Below the pieces are notes generated by a model, which had not been told where the DNA came from, ran no database searches, and was given only the letters and a program-made list of their open reading frames with translations. This document shows positions 1-12,702 of a stretch of DNA of 64,000 nucleotides, piece by piece. A program made the translations under genes and the position numbers. Origin of the DNA: Erpobdella octoculata (lineage: Eukaryota; Annelida; Clitellata; Hirudinida; Erpobdellidae); the NCBI GenBank assembly GCA_963978895.1, contig OZ022239.1, positions 14,042,066-14,106,065 on the forward strand, given 5' to 3'. Positions within the stretch are counted from its first letter, which is position 1; each line of letters opens with the position of its first letter.

Positions 1-870
1 ATGATTTGCTCCTGTGCATTATTTGCCACGTGGGTCGCAGTAATACCATGGTTCACGTCTGACCTGTACAGCCTGAATGTCACGTGATGGAGACGGACAC
101 CTCGCGTCAACATTTCATTACAAGCAGCAGATCAAATTATTTCTCTCAAAACACAATTCATTTGAGTACTCCATTTTTATTTGAAAAAACATGGTTATAT
201 TTTTTGCAATTTTTTTGCAAAAAACAAATTGTTTTTTTCATTTGGGCTAAAATGAGAAACACAATTTGTCAAAAGCAGCAAAATTATTTAAATTTTTTAA
301 TGAAAGTAAAACTACCTATAAAAACAATTATTCGTTTTCAATATAAATTAATAAAATAACATTGACGTACCAGGGAGGACGACTGACGACATGTAAGTTA
401 ACTTTTACAAAAAAGTTGGAGACTGAGGAGGTCAATACTTTATATTTTTTTTCCTGTAAAGCTGGTCGAAAATTTTTTAAAAAGTAATTATTGACTGAAG
501 AGAATAGTTACACCTTATTGTTAAAAAAAATATTTCTTAAAATGCCCAACTTTTAATTTTTTGGGAACGTAATTATACCGGAAAGTAGGTAAGATTTTGT
601 AATGGGGGAGGGGGCAATTTTATTTTAAACTAACTCATTTTTAAATTATGCACCTAAGCAACTTGCAAACACCCTAAAATATTTTAATTTCAAATTAAGA
701 CTAAATATGACCTTGATGTGATTTGTCGTGGAAGGTCAGAGGTAAGATTATTCGTGGCGTGACCCGTGTCTTCCAAGTACAAACAAGTTTGCTTAAAAAA
801 GTTAAAAATCTATTTCAATTGTGAAAAACGTTTTTATAGAAAACTAATAAAACACGTATCTTAATATTTG
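1..870. other. AT-rich non-coding stretch
   Basis: No gene, RNA or mobile element boundary is recognised. The stretch is AT-rich with short A and T runs, and the only open frames are short and of biased composition. A homopolymer-rich patch near 600 (ggggagggggc) is the only compositional oddity. Confidence 0.5.
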
Positions 871-1514
<644 letters not shown>

Positions 1515-1793
1515 TGTATGCCCGGGATTTTTAGAGGTTTTTCTAATGTGTTTCTCCCTTGCTCCCGTTTCCTTTCCCGCTTGCTTTCCCGCTTCCCGGT
1601 CGATTTCCCGCTCCCAGTTGCTTTCCCGTTCCCGTTTCCGCTCATTTTCAAATTCCCGTTTCCACTCGCTCTGCTCATTTTGTGACCGATTTCATTTTTT
1701 TTTCTATAATTTTGTGTGAAAAGTTCATTACGATCGGAGGAATGATGTAGCTATGCATAAAGGACATACATACATACATACATAAAAACAGTC

Positions 1794-1800
<7 letters not shown>
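1515..1800 (-). mobile_element. Short non-autonomous Helitron, minus strand, ends damaged
   Basis: It shares the layout of the better preserved copy at 15627-16000. A GCCCGGG box lies at the left, followed by a pyrimidine-rich stretch of CCCGTT/CCCGCT units, then TTGTGTGAAAAGTTCATTACGATCGGA and a GCATAAAGGACATACATACATAC segment at the right. The terminal CTAG and TC are not intact, probably lost in the flanking TA expansions. Confidence 0.55.
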
Positions 1801-2012
<212 letters not shown>

Positions 2013-2076
2013 TCTTCTATTTACGTTAATACAACACTATATCTCCTGATTAAATATGAAATATCGCAATAAACAG

Positions 2077-2325
2077 TCTAAGAAAAAAATTTATGTCCAG
2101 AAATCAGATTACAAGGCTTGCGTGAGGTGGCGAGGGGACGACCATGCAGACTTTGCTGAGAAAGCAATGGAAGAACAACTGGAACACTTGCAGCAGCAGC
2201 ATCATCAACATCATCATCATCACCAACAACAACAACTACAACCAGCCTGCGCATTCTCGAACAACGGCCATCAAAAATATCCTCAAATGATAGGCGCAAA
2301 CCTCAGTCCTTGTTCTCCTAGGGAA
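2077..2325 (+). CDS. Possible host exon, Gln/His-rich
   Basis: An open frame runs through a candidate 3' splice site (AATAAACAG at 2068-2076, or GTCCAG at 2095-2100) and ends at a good donor, GGGAA|GTTAGT, after 2325, leaving phase 0. The encoded segment begins with basic residues and a WRGDDHADFAEKAMEEQ stretch, then a Q/H run, then PQMIGANLSPCSPRE. Its composition resembles the Q-rich exon at 26745-27307. Past the donor the frame becomes an Ile/Val run from ATT repeats, which argues that coding stops there. It could be an internal exon of a long plus-strand gene. No family is recognised. Confidence 0.3.
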
Positions 2326-4601
2326 GTTAGTGGATGTTTTACCGTTATGAAGTTTATTGTTATTATTATTGGGATTATTTTTATCATTATTATCATTATT
2401 GTTCTTATTATTCATGTTATTTTATTTTCACTGTGTAATTTGTTTAAAAAAAACACTTCTTTCGTGTTATCCGTTACGACCTAATCTTGAGGAGCCATTT
2501 CGAGCATTGAATAATTTATTATAAGATCCGCAAATGAAACAAAGCACTAAGTGTCTTTTTTTAATTTAAAAAAAAAGAATTTTTTTTCTTCTTGAAAATC
2601 AGAGAATTTTTGCTGTTGAACGAATGATGCCACAACTCACAACTCACGACTCACAACTTGCGATTCACAACTCACAACTTCATAAGGAAATCTCAACTTT
2701 GTCCCTTCGTCTAATCATAAAAACTCTCATTAAAATACCGCAACCGCATCTGAGAAAACCTTTTGCAAATAAAATTTAAGAGAAATCACGTGACCACCCG
2801 AAGATGGAAAGCTGTTGATTTAATTCTTTTTTTGTTTACAGCGACGTGTTGATTGGTTGGTTGGTTTAACTTAAAAGAGAAGAAATTGATGCGTTTGTAG
2901 TTTTATTATGACTCATCATGACTCGTTGAATCTTAGTCACTCACAAGCGTTTCTTGAAGATGATTTTCTATTATAAAAACCAATTGGTTAAGATTCTAAA
3001 TTAATATCTAAAAAAGTGTCAAAAAATCATTTAAAGTATAAAACAAGAAGATTAATTATGGTTGAAATCAATCGCGAGATTTTCAATCTTGAGAGCAGAT
3101 GCGCTTATAAAATCTGAAGATGCCACGTCACACTGGTTCTTGTCATTGTGCAACCTTGCGTTAATGAAAGACCATGTGAAATATGGTGTGGCTGATGATG
3201 GGGTAAATGATGCTGTGTATGGGAGGGTAAATAAGAAGCGGATTGATCGATGCTTGGTGGCAATTGGGTGGAAGGAATTGTGGATGGGTGGGTTGATGGG
3301 TCGGTAGGTGGCCGAGGAATTGATGTTAGGGGTAGGTGGATGAATAAATGGATGAGTTAGTGGTTGGGTAGGTGAAAGATAAAATGAGAAAAAGTAAATT
3401 GATGAGGATGTAGTTATTTTTAACGCCAGGCGGTATATTCCTCGTGAGATGTTAACCCCGATGTTGTAGTGAAACTAAAAATTGTCTTTCTTATTATTTG
3501 TGTCTCTTTTGAAGGGCTTGTTTGCAAGCAGTTCATATATTTCGTATCTTCTCCATTCTCTATCGCTTTTTTTACCTTATATATATAATTTCCGATGTCT
3601 GTGGGTATCTATGTTAGCAATTTCGCATAACGTGGTGGTCAGCAGTCAGCAGTTGATAAAATGAGTGCGCGCAGGCGTGTAATAAAAGTTGTTACGCAAT
3701 TCTACACTAAAAAAAGGCGCTGCAATCGCAAAATGATATAAAATGACATTTAAAAAAATCCATCATTTTTGACGGGTTATCTCTAGTACTTATTCATATA
3801 ATTTTCAATTATCAAACTTCATAAAAATAAATAAAAAAGATATAATCTCTAATTTTTATTTGTAAGTGTTCACTTCGACAAACTTAAATTACGGGTATTG
3901 CGGTTAATTTGATCTAGTTAAGTGCTTATCGAAATTATCATATTCCAATAAATTTTAAGACCATTCTAAAGAACTGAAATACGGTTGTCTATATTACAAC
4001 AATACACACATATTTTTCTTCTATTCTTCATTTTTGCTCTCAAAACTTCTATCCTTATCAATAGTATCAACATGCAACCATCGCTATCAATCAGCCTCAA
4101 TTGCAAGGTTTCCCGCATTATTATCATCATCACCACCACAGTCATCGATTTATTAATCATCATCATTCTCCTCGTCATCGTCATCGTCGTCGTCGTCGTC
4201 ATCGTCATCATCATCATCATTATCATCATCGAATTGCTGTTTATATAATATTTTAGCAAAGTTTAATAATCATTCCCACAAAGAGAGTTATTGTTATAAA
4301 TAAACAATTAGATGTTGATGCTATAAAACTGTACCGATGACAGCATCCTGACAACCAGTCTACAATGCTTCGAATAATGACAAGATATTTGCACAATCCA
4401 CACGTCCTATTCTCTAATAATTCAGAAGATAATTATTCTTTAGACATGACTGTATTAAAAAGATACCATTGTGGTATTACCGTAATTCCGTTGTAGTACT
4501 AAAATAATAATATTGTAGTATTACCAAGAGTTCATTGTAGTACTAAAATAATAATTGTAATGATTTGGTATTAAATTGTGGTATTAAAATAATATTGTTG
4601 T
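2326..4601. other. Non-coding stretch with simple repeats
   Basis: AT-rich sequence without a supported gene. It contains short degenerate repeats: CTCACAACT units near 2635-2680, TGGGTGGAT-type units at 3230-3370, a CATCAT trinucleotide run at 4120-4230, and a roughly 45-bp GTAGTACTAAAATAATA repeat at 4490-4590. Confidence 0.5.
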
Positions 4602-5062
4602 CAGGTGCGCAGCTAAATAGGGAAAACATGAATAAATGTCCCCCGGCAGAAATTTAGACATTATTTTAGCTGGTCAATAGAGCTTCTTGGGCTCTTTTCT
4701 CATTTTTCACTATGTTACGCGCCTCTGCAGGTACTTATGTTTACTTTTTCAATGGGGAACACCTAAAAAAAGGTTATTTTTTTAAATAAAGTTATATTTT
4801 ACAAACTTTTATTTTGGTTACAATCTCTGTTTGTGTGTGTGGCTTTCTCTGTACGCAAATCTTGCAAGTAAAATTTAATCAATTCTTTTATTATTTTTTT
4901 GACAATGTTCAACGTGGCGTCAGTCGTTAGACTTCTAGGCCACGAAGAAAGGGTTCTTTGCAAAGGCAGCCATTTATGGGAGCCTACCCCTTTAGCAATG
5001 CGAGTGAACTCCTTGCTTAAGGGAGTTACGCTGGTGACACCGGTGAGGCTTGAACTGCCGAC

Positions 5063-7253
5063 TAGAGAGTGACACGGGGACAACATTTCTTCCCCATCCC
5101 CACCCCGCAAAGAAAACTCTTTTCCCGTCCCCTCACTGTCCCCTCGCCCCATGTCCCCATCCCCACCCCATCCCCTCAATATCTGTCCCCATCCCCTACC
5201 CATCCCCGCAGCTATCATTCCCAAACCCTCATTGTCCCCGCATTTTAAATTTTTATGCAAGTTTATTTTGAAGTTAATTATTAAAAAAATTTACAAAAAA
5301 TAGTCATGTTTTAAATGAAATAAGAAAATAAAAAATATTAGTTCTTCAATCCATGAGTGCCTTGACATTTGTCGAATCGCAAGCGTTCACTTTTAATTGA
5401 AATTAATTTTTCGATGTCGCATTTTCCCATTTCCATGTTATTTAAAACTACAAGCGAAAATGTACTATTGAAATTAAACCGATTATAAACCTGTTAACCG
5501 TTACGCAAGTAAATAGCTGGATAAAACAGCGTATTTCGCCCCCCCCAATTCTAAGATATGTACTTACTTTTTCGAACTTTATAAACCTGTTAACCGTTAT
5601 ACAAGCTCATATGGATAAGGCAGCGGATTTCGCCCCCCTCCTGAAAAATTCTAAGACATGTAATGTTTTGAACTTTATAAGCCTGTAAACCGTTATAAAA
5701 GTTCATAACTGGATAAGGCAGCAGATTTTGCCTCCCCACCCAAATTCAAGATATGTACCTATTTTTTCGAACCTGTATACAAGTTCATAGCTCGATAATA
5801 AGGCAGCGGATTTCGCTCCCCCCCCCCTGAAAAATTCTAAGACATGTACTTTTTGAACTTTATAAACCTGTTATGTAGCTGGATAAAACAGCGTATTTTG
5901 CCCCCCCCCCCCATTCTAAGATATGTACCTACTTTTTCGAACTTTATAAACCTGTAAACTGTTTATAAACTGTAAACATTATACAAGTTCATAGCTCGAT
6001 AAGGCAGCGAATTTGCCCCCCCCCCTGAAAAATTCTAAGACATGTACTTTTTTGAACTTTATAAACCTGTTATGTAGTGTTTAGCTAGATAAGGCAGCGT
6101 ATTTCGCCCTCCCCCTTACTGAAAAATTCTAAGTTATGTACCTTTTTTGAACTTTATAAGCCTATAAACCGTTATTCTGGTACATAGCTGGCTAAAGCAG
6201 CGTATTCAGGAATACTCACAAAATTGGGAATGTTGGGTATCTATCAACACACCTGCAATATAGTGTATTTTGTATCCAATGCGGTTAACTTATTAACGCA
6301 TCACTGCAAACATCTCAGCAAAACCTTGGGATGCAACTTTTTTTCACGGCCCACTTATATTTGAAAAAAAAAATCTAAAACTTTTTAAAGCCTTTCTTTA
6401 ATTTTTCCTCCAAAAAACTGATGACCGGGGGGTTAGTCGGAGCTGCTTTTTCAAAATATTTTCAAAGCCACTTTTTTATTTTTTCTGTATACAAACTAAT
6501 AGCTGGTGACCGGGAGAGGGGGCTAATAGGAAGTAGTTTATCCATACATATTAAACCACTTCAGGGGGCCCACTAGTTGGCCTATCCAACCTCAAAAACC
6601 TAAAATATCAGAATAGAAGCTTGAAGTGTACCTATATAAAATTACAGATTGTGTTTAAATTAAAAAACAAAACAGAAAATTAATTCTGTAATGCAAAGAT
6701 TTACGATAAATATTATTTTTATTTATTTTTTTTTGTCATTTTATTTTTATAAACTATTCCAGCAAATCTAAAATGAAGTCATAAAAATAATAAACAATAT
6801 GGGTGTTGCTGATGCACCATGGTTTTACATATAATATTTACATTGTCTTTTCAACTCCCGCTATAATTTTAGTGGTTTTTTGGCCATTTTCATTTCGCCC
6901 CCCCTTTAGAGATAGCTCGCCCCCCCCCCCCAGAGCATGACGTCTAGTTGCGGGGCTGCAGGACATTCAACCGAAATGAAATGCAAAAATAAAGATATCC
7001 CGGTAGAATTAGCTAAACGAAGTACAAAGACAATTAAACAAAGTAAAAAAAAATTAAAAAAAATTTTTGAATTTTTAAAAATTAGTTTAAAACTTCATTA
7101 CCGTTCCCGCGGAATTACCGTCAACATTTTCCCCATTACCGCAAATTTTCCCCCCATTTTTTCCCCGTTACCGCGCGGTAATGGTGAAATCATTGAAATT
7201 TGTTCCCGTTACCGCGGTATTTACCGCGGTCGGTATTACCGTGTCACTCTCTA
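5063..7253. mobile_element. Complete non-autonomous hAT transposon with TIRs and TSD
   Basis: The element starts TAGAGAGTGACACGG (5063-5077) and ends with its exact reverse complement (7239-7253), a perfect 15-bp terminal inverted repeat. The 8-bp direct repeat CTGCCGAC flanks it at 5055-5062 and 7254-7261. An 8-bp duplication and a TAG-type end are hallmarks of the hAT superfamily. The 2,191-bp interior has C-rich subterminal repeats near the left end, a tandem array in the middle and TACCGCGG repeats near the right end. No transposase reading frame is visible, so it must have been moved in trans. Confidence 0.9.
5480..6215 (+). repeat. ~95-105 bp tandem array inside the hAT element
   Basis: About eight diverged copies of a unit containing AACTTTATAAACCTGT, GATAAGGCAGCG, a C-run (CCCCCC) and AATTCTAAGACATGTAC. 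The GATAA(G/A)(G/A)CAGCG marker recurs near 5519, 5613, 5711, 5783, 5881, 5997, 6088 and 6190. Two alternating variants of the segment after the C-run can be seen. Confidence 0.85.
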
Positions 7254-7400
7254 CTGCCGACCTAATGATAATGATCGACAGGCGAACGCTCTACCGCTCT
7301 GTCACCAGCGCCTTTTTGACTAGCTAGGAAACTGAAACTTTCAGCATACCTTTATATTGGATGACAATATATTTTTCAATTAAAAAAACGTAATTTGAAC

Positions 7401-8099
7401 ATCTTTCTTTTACATACACACACACACAGATAAGACATCGAGTGTATTTGAAATCAAAGTTTGTGTTAAAAACTAGTTTTTTCCTTTACTTGTTTTAAAT
7501 GAACATGTGCAAATTGCACAATCTTAACCAAAAAATGTTCTTTGGTTCTAAAATAATTTTAAAAGGCTAAATATTTATTCTTGGAGGAGGGGATGATGTG
7601 TTATCTTTTTAAATCCTTTATATTATTTTCGATTGTCTTCCAGTCACAAACTTTGAGTCTCAAAATTAACTCACTTCCCGTTATCCGATCGAGCTGAAAT
7701 TTGGCACATCGACTTGGGCTGCGAGACAATTGAATCTATCAAAATTTCAGTCAAAACGGCCCCCGTCAAAACGGCCCCCGTCAAAACTGCCCCCGTCAAA
7801 ACTGTCCCCGGCAAAACGGTCCCCGTCAAAACGGTCCCCGTCAAAACGGTCCCCGTCAAAACGGTCCCCGTCAAAACGGCCCCCGTCTAAACGGCCCCGT
7901 CAAAAAGGTCCATATTTTTGAATTTGAATTTAATTTTTGAATTTGGCTCTGGGCTTAAAAATAAAAATCTAGGATCGTATATAAAGGATTTATAATAAAA
8001 ACTTTGTTTTTATGGGTTAGTTTTTTTGAGATAAGGTTCCCCCGTCAGAAATTCCTCGCTATGCGCCTGATTATTGTTATAGTATAAATAATCAATATA
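7401..8099. other. Non-coding stretch with a minisatellite
   Basis: No gene is seen. A 15-bp tandem repeat with consensus GTCAAAACGGTCCCC and about ten copies spans roughly 7750-7913. Near 8040-8069 the sequence CCCCGTCAGAAATTCC...GCGCCTG resembles the end of a hAT element, but no partner end could be fixed. Confidence 0.6.
7750..7913 (+). repeat. 15-bp minisatellite
   Basis: About ten head-to-tail copies of CCCCGTCAAAACGG(T/C), giving open frames of (P-S-K-R)-type repeats on one strand and (T-G-T-V-L) repeats on the other. These frames have no credible start or context and are not called as genes. Confidence 0.93.
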
Positions 8100-8123
8100 C
8101 CATTTAGTAGGGATGTCACGGGT

Positions 8124-8390
8124 ACCCGAACCCGAACCCGAGTTCGGTACTACCCGGTCTTTTTCTGATACCCGAACCCGAACTCGAACCCGAAAGTGTG
8201 AAAATTTGATACCCGAACCCGAACCCGAACCCGAAAATGTGAAAACTTGATACCCGAACCCGAACCCGAACCCGAAAATTAGAAAACTTGTAACCCGAAC
8301 CCGAACTCGAACCCGAAAATGTGAAAACTTGATACCCGAACCCGAACTCGAACCCGAAAATGTATAAGCCTAATACCCGAACTCGGAGTT
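8124..8390. repeat. Subterminal ACCCGA array, left arm of hAT
   Basis: Runs of (ACCCGA)3-4 are separated by about 20-bp spacers such as AAAATGTGAAAACTTGAT, five to six blocks in all. The right arm (9387-9620) has the same hexamer in the same strand orientation, not inverted, with different spacers (AAAACTCTAGTTTCACAA). Arrays like this in hAT elements are usually transposase-binding sites; that role is inferred here. Confidence 0.9.
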
Positions 8391-8499
8391 GTGAACAAAT
8401 ACATTTTTTTAGTAAATAAATATTTATTCCAGTTTTAAAAATAGCAACACAAACAGAGTTTTCATAACTTTTCAAGTTTATTAAAAATGAAATAGTATT

Positions 8500-8740
8500 A
8501 GGAACCGATTTCAGGCAAGTTGTACTTCATAAACAACAGTTTTTCTGCTGTCTTGCCTGATAATCGGTTCCTTAGCGCTCATAAATAATTGCAGCACCAC
8601 TGAACAACGGTTCCGATGGAACGCTGGTAGCTGGGGCCGCCAAGTAGCGTTTAGCGATCACCGCTAAATTTGGAAAGTTTGTTCTGTTATCTTTCCACCA
8701 CAAAAGAGGGTCTTCGTCTAAAGTGTTCCTTTTTTTCTTC
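8500..8740 (-). pseudogene. hAT transposase C-terminal dimerisation region, relic
   Basis: Translating the minus strand gives DPLLWWKDN, then FPNLAVIAKRYLAAPATS, then VPSEPLFSGA, and after a break KNCCL and YNLPEIGS before a stop. This is the hAT C-terminal dimerisation signature (W-W..N...FP.L...A...L..PATS..SER.FS.A), as in ZBED-type and Ac-type transposases. The usual SERLFS is SEPLFS here, and the reading frame breaks after the Ser-Gly-Ala stretch. The BED finger and the rest of the catalytic domain are absent. Confidence 0.8.
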
Positions 8741-8939
8741 AAGCCGCGAACGAACTAAAATAATTAAGCCTCCTTCGGTCGAAGAAATCCCGGATAGCCA
8801 TGACTCTAAACTTTTTACTTCAGTTATATAACCTTATATTTATTCATTCATATACTCAAAGTTTTTCGGATATAACAAAGACCCTTTGTTATAAAGATAA
8901 TCTTGCATAATCCTAAATTTTAACTGGCAAAGTCTATAA

Positions 8940-9240
8940 ATGATCTATGCGTCACAGTCATTTTATTGGCAAATGTGTAAACTAGAACACTAATCCGCCT
9001 GATTACCCAACCGGACCGAGCCGCGAAAAAATTAATAAATGAAAATAATTTAAGAGGTAACGTATTATACTAATCGCAAGCCATACAAGTTTTGTATTAT
9101 CACCTTTGCGTAACAAATAACACAAATAGGTCATTTTATTGGTGAGTGTGTAAGCTAGACCACTAATCCGCCTGATTATCTGGCCGGACCGAGCCGCGAA
9201 CGAACTAAAATAATTAAGCCTTCTTCGGCCAAAAAATCAC
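8940..9240 (+). repeat. 173-bp tandem duplication inside the hAT element
   Basis: The segment beginning TCATTTTATTGG, followed by TGTGTAA(A/G)CTAGA and CACTAATCCGCCTGATTA, then GGACCGAGCCGCGAA, occurs at 8958 and again at 9131. Part of it (GCCGCGAACGAACTAAAATA) also occurs at about 8742, so the motif has been copied more than once within the element. Confidence 0.8.
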
Positions 9241-9656
9241 ATTATTTGGAAAGCTAAAAAATTAACTTGTTAGAGTTTATTCAATACGTGTAATTTCCAA
9301 TGGATGAATTGATCGCTCTTGTTTGTATATGTATATACACTTGGTAAATTTAAAATCAATCCACGAATTTGAAATCATAAGCCAGTACCCGAACCCGAAC
9401 CCGAACCCGAACCCGGTTTTTGGAAAACTACAAACCCGAACCCGAACCCGAACCCGAAAACCTGAGTTTCACAAACCCGAACCCGAACCCGAACCCGAAA
9501 ACTCGACTTTTACAAACCCGAACCCGAACCCGAACCCGAAAACTCTAGTTTCACAAACCCGAACCCGAACCCGAAAACTCTAGTTTCATAAACCCGAACC
9601 CGAACCCGAACCCGAAAACTCCAAAAAGTACTACCCGTGACATCCCTACCATTTAG

Positions 9657-12640
9657 GTACTAAAATACTATTTTTATCGCATTACCAGGATTTTTGTATT
9701 TAATAATCTTATTTTAGTCTTAAAATAACACCGATTAAAGGTATGGATATTAGTATCTTAGTGATGTAATGACGTAATATGATAATAACCTAACGTATAT
9801 TCAATGTGTGCTATATAACGCCTCTGTTAAAATTTAATCATTTACGGTAACGATGACTTGAGGGAAGTTGAAAAAATTGATTAAAATTATTTTTATGCTG
9901 TTTCAAGGACAGAGTGTCATGGGATGCCAAATTTTTAATGAGATTAAACTCAAGTGTTATTTATTTTCTTTCATTTTTCTTCTTTCTTCCTTTCTTCTTT
10001 CTTTATTTCTCTCCTTCTATTTCTTTCTCTCTCTCTCAGTATTGTTTCTTTTTCTCTTTATTCAAAAATTCTTCTCTATTGAACTTGAATGATTTAGATA
10101 CATTTCTGTCTTTGTAACATATATGTGATGACAACAACAATAAGTAGACCATCTCAACAAGAATAGCTACTACTATTTTCTAATGATCCCCTGGAAAATC
10201 TTATCTTATTCATGGTCTTTTGCGGAAGCAGGAATTCGTGACTTGCAATTCGCTATGAAACATTAACATTCTCCCTTCAAAGGCAAAAAAAACGACATAG
10301 ATATATAAAGTTATTTCATTTCCTATAAAACTCAATATTTTTCTTCTCATTCCTTGGCCATTTCTCAAACAGCTTCCTGTCACTGTCATGGACATCCGGG
10401 AGCCATCTTATATGAGTCATATACGTCCCGATCATATCCGGATACCATCTTATTTGAGTCATATACGTCCCGACGACACCATAGATCGGCCAGTTGGGCG
10501 AAAAAAAGTCTACTGTGGGTAGTGTATGTCTACATGTTGTGTATGTGCGTGTGTGTCGTGTGTGTGTACGTGCGTAGTGTATGTGCGTGTGTGTGCGTAA
10601 TTATGTGCGTGAGTTAAGGCAGTGTATGCGTGTGTGTAGCCATTGTTTGTCTTAATCGAATTTTTCCATGCAATTCTTGGCCTTTTCGTTTGTTTCATGC
10701 ATCGTCTTTGTGCCACACATCGATCCACCTGGAAATTTCAATTCAAAGAACTCTCCCCCCTCCCTACTTTCTCCTGACAACGATTTTCTTTTTATTTTTA
10801 CAACATGAATTTTCATTTTTTAACGACATGAAAATCCTGAATTGAAATGTTATTGTTTCAAAAAAAATTATTCAAAAAGATTAAACGCGCTTTATAGAGA
10901 AATGCACTGAAAATTACTTTTTATAGTTCACAATACTACTTCTGATCACAGCATCTGCGTATGCCACTAAAAATTAGGGATGTGCCTGATATCTCTTTGC
11001 ATCCGGCAACCGATCGGATATCAGCTATCCTGTGTCACGTATCCGGCACTTATTTTTCGGTAAGAAAGATGCATAAAAACAACCAAAATAAATAAAAAAT
11101 TTGCGAATTTTTCACAGAGCAGAAGGAATTCTTTTAAACTTGCAAGTGGTGACATTGCATCAGCATAAACTTCTTTTTGATGATTTCAATCAAGTGTGCA
11201 AATCTAAACATGGCTGATTCTCCTAATAGAGCTTGTAGTTTTATTTGGATGTATAATTTTATAAATGCACCATACAGTTCGATGCAATACTTGGCACCTC
11301 CATTTAGTAGTGTTTCAAATGGGTGACTTTCATCACTGAAGGAGATGTTCTAACAGGAAATAAAAAATTGGTTATTGCCTGAAAGTTTTGACCAACTTAT
11401 ATTTTTTATAATCGAAATGCTCTTAGTCTATTTCAAATATGACTTATATAAATAACTTAGGTTGCAAGTAAATTGTTTATTGTATTTATGCTTGTAGGTT
11501 GTCATAATGATTGTTTTTCAAATCAAACTATACATTTTTTAAGTGGGTGAGTTTTATAATAATCTTCAAAACTTTAAAATAACCCCAGAATCACACTCGC
11601 AATGTAGTCTACAATGAAATTTTTTGCATCTAACTGAAGAAAAGTAGATTGAAAGAGCACGAGGCGGCTTGCTGTCCCAAAAACAGCTAGTAAATATATA
11701 CTATCATATATAAAAAATGTATACTAGTGTATATGATAAATATATACAAACAGGAGTACCCGATTGTTTATCAAAGTGTTTAAAGTTATTGCTGGCGATA
11801 AAGTGAGTCGCAATTAGATTACAAAACTTCTTTCTGACAGACAGACAAGTAAAGTTAATTGAAAGCGTGTAAATCATGAGAATTAATATGGATATAAATT
11901 GATGCTGCTTTCTCAAAATTAACTTTTTATAACTAAAACACCTATATTGCTTCAAATTTATTTGGTTTTAATGAAATAAATGTACAGTCTGATTTAATGT
12001 GTTTCAAATTTATAAGTTTTATTAACTATATTACTGTCTATCTTTATCTTTGTTTTTTTTTAATTCGCAGCCTTGATAATTTCTATAAAACACGTATTTA
12101 TATAAAAAAAATGTCTAGTAAATTATGTTTTGTGGAACATCGCCAGGAAGCGTAACTAGTAAGAAGTACTTTTTTCAAGTCTCCTGATAATTTCGCAAGC
12201 GGGGATCCGTGAAATCGCCGTGAAATCTCCTGTGCTGGAAATGAAAAATTCTCACGCTACTTGCAAGATGGATGGACTGATGAATCATTGCATGAATATA
12301 GCTGTGTCTGCAACTTTTAAAATTCTTCGACAAAACATTTTTTATATCTTTAATGTGAGCTTGACGTCACGTGTCATTGTTGAGGGGGTGTTTTTGATTG
12401 TTTGACTAGTGAGCTTTGGGTACGTTTATGGAGGGAGAGGGTGTGCACGGGTGGTGGGCATGTAAGCAGGTGTGGATTGTCACCCTGAATATGTAAGTAG
12501 TCATCTGAGTGTGGGTTGTTGTAAATGTGTGAGTGGGCGTCTATGAATGTGGGGATGCAAATTTGTTTATGTGTAGGTGAGTGGGCACCTGTTTCATTAA
12601 CATAATTTTTAAAATATGACACGTTTTAAACAGCGCGCAA
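9657..12640. other. Non-coding stretch, minor repeats
   Basis: No supported gene. It contains TTTC-rich sequence at 9960-10070, a tandem duplication of about 46 bp around GAGTCATATACGTCCCGA at 10400-10480, and a GTGTGTGCG-type run at 10540-10640. A lone hAT-like end (TAGGGATGTGCC near 10977) is followed by palindromic GATATC/CGGATATCAG sequence. The minus strand of 11100-11350 has a short open frame of ordinary composition that I cannot assign. Confidence 0.5.
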
Positions 12641-12702
12641 ATGTTTTTAATGCTGGAATACTGGCGCTATAGAGGAGAATGTATATATTTTCTTACTTTT
12701 AA

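Larger units (their letters stand above)
4895..7308 (-). mobile_element. tRNA-derived SINE, interrupted by a hAT element
   Basis: Segments 4915-5062 and 7262-7308 together match the uninterrupted SINE at about 50660-50845. The shared parts are AAAGGCAGCCATTTAT, CTTGCTTAAGGGAGTTACG, GGTGAGGCT(T/C)GAACTG (the Pol III B box in reverse) and GATCGACAGGCGAAC(G/A)CTCTACCGCTCT (the A box in reverse). The two parts are split exactly at CTGCCGAC, which is duplicated on both sides of the hAT element. Confidence 0.8.
4798..7400 (+). repeat. Dispersed repeat (family X), copy split by an insertion
   Basis: The left half (4798-4893: ACAAACTTTTATTT...GGTTACAATCTCTG...GCAAATCTTGCAAGTAAA) and right half (about 7308-7400: CTTTTTGACTAGCTAG...CTGAAACTTTCAGCAT...ATGACAATA) are continuous in two other copies in this window, at 40490-40650 and, inverted, at 48137-48325. 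Those two copies are the empty-site form, so about 2.4 kb was inserted here. The nature of family X is unknown. Confidence 0.75.
8108..9648. mobile_element. hAT transposon with TIRs, TSD and transposase relic
   Basis: The left end TAGGGATGTCACGGGTA (8108-8124) is repeated exactly inverted at the right end (9632-9648). The 8-bp direct repeat CCATTTAG flanks the element at 8100-8107 and 9649-9656. The ends carry mirrored subterminal arrays of ACCCGA units (8124-8390 and 9387-9620). The centre holds a decayed hAT transposase C-terminus on the minus strand (8500-8740) and a 173-bp tandem duplication. Length is 1,541 bp. It is not autonomous in its present state. Confidence 0.92.

Noticed and set aside
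4602..8069. A 3.5-kb hAT element with CAGGTGCGCAGC and GCTATGCGCCTG ends
   Set aside because: The ends match at only 9 of 12 bases, the adjacent CCCCCGGCAGAAATT motifs are in direct rather than inverted orientation, and the target duplication is unconvincing.
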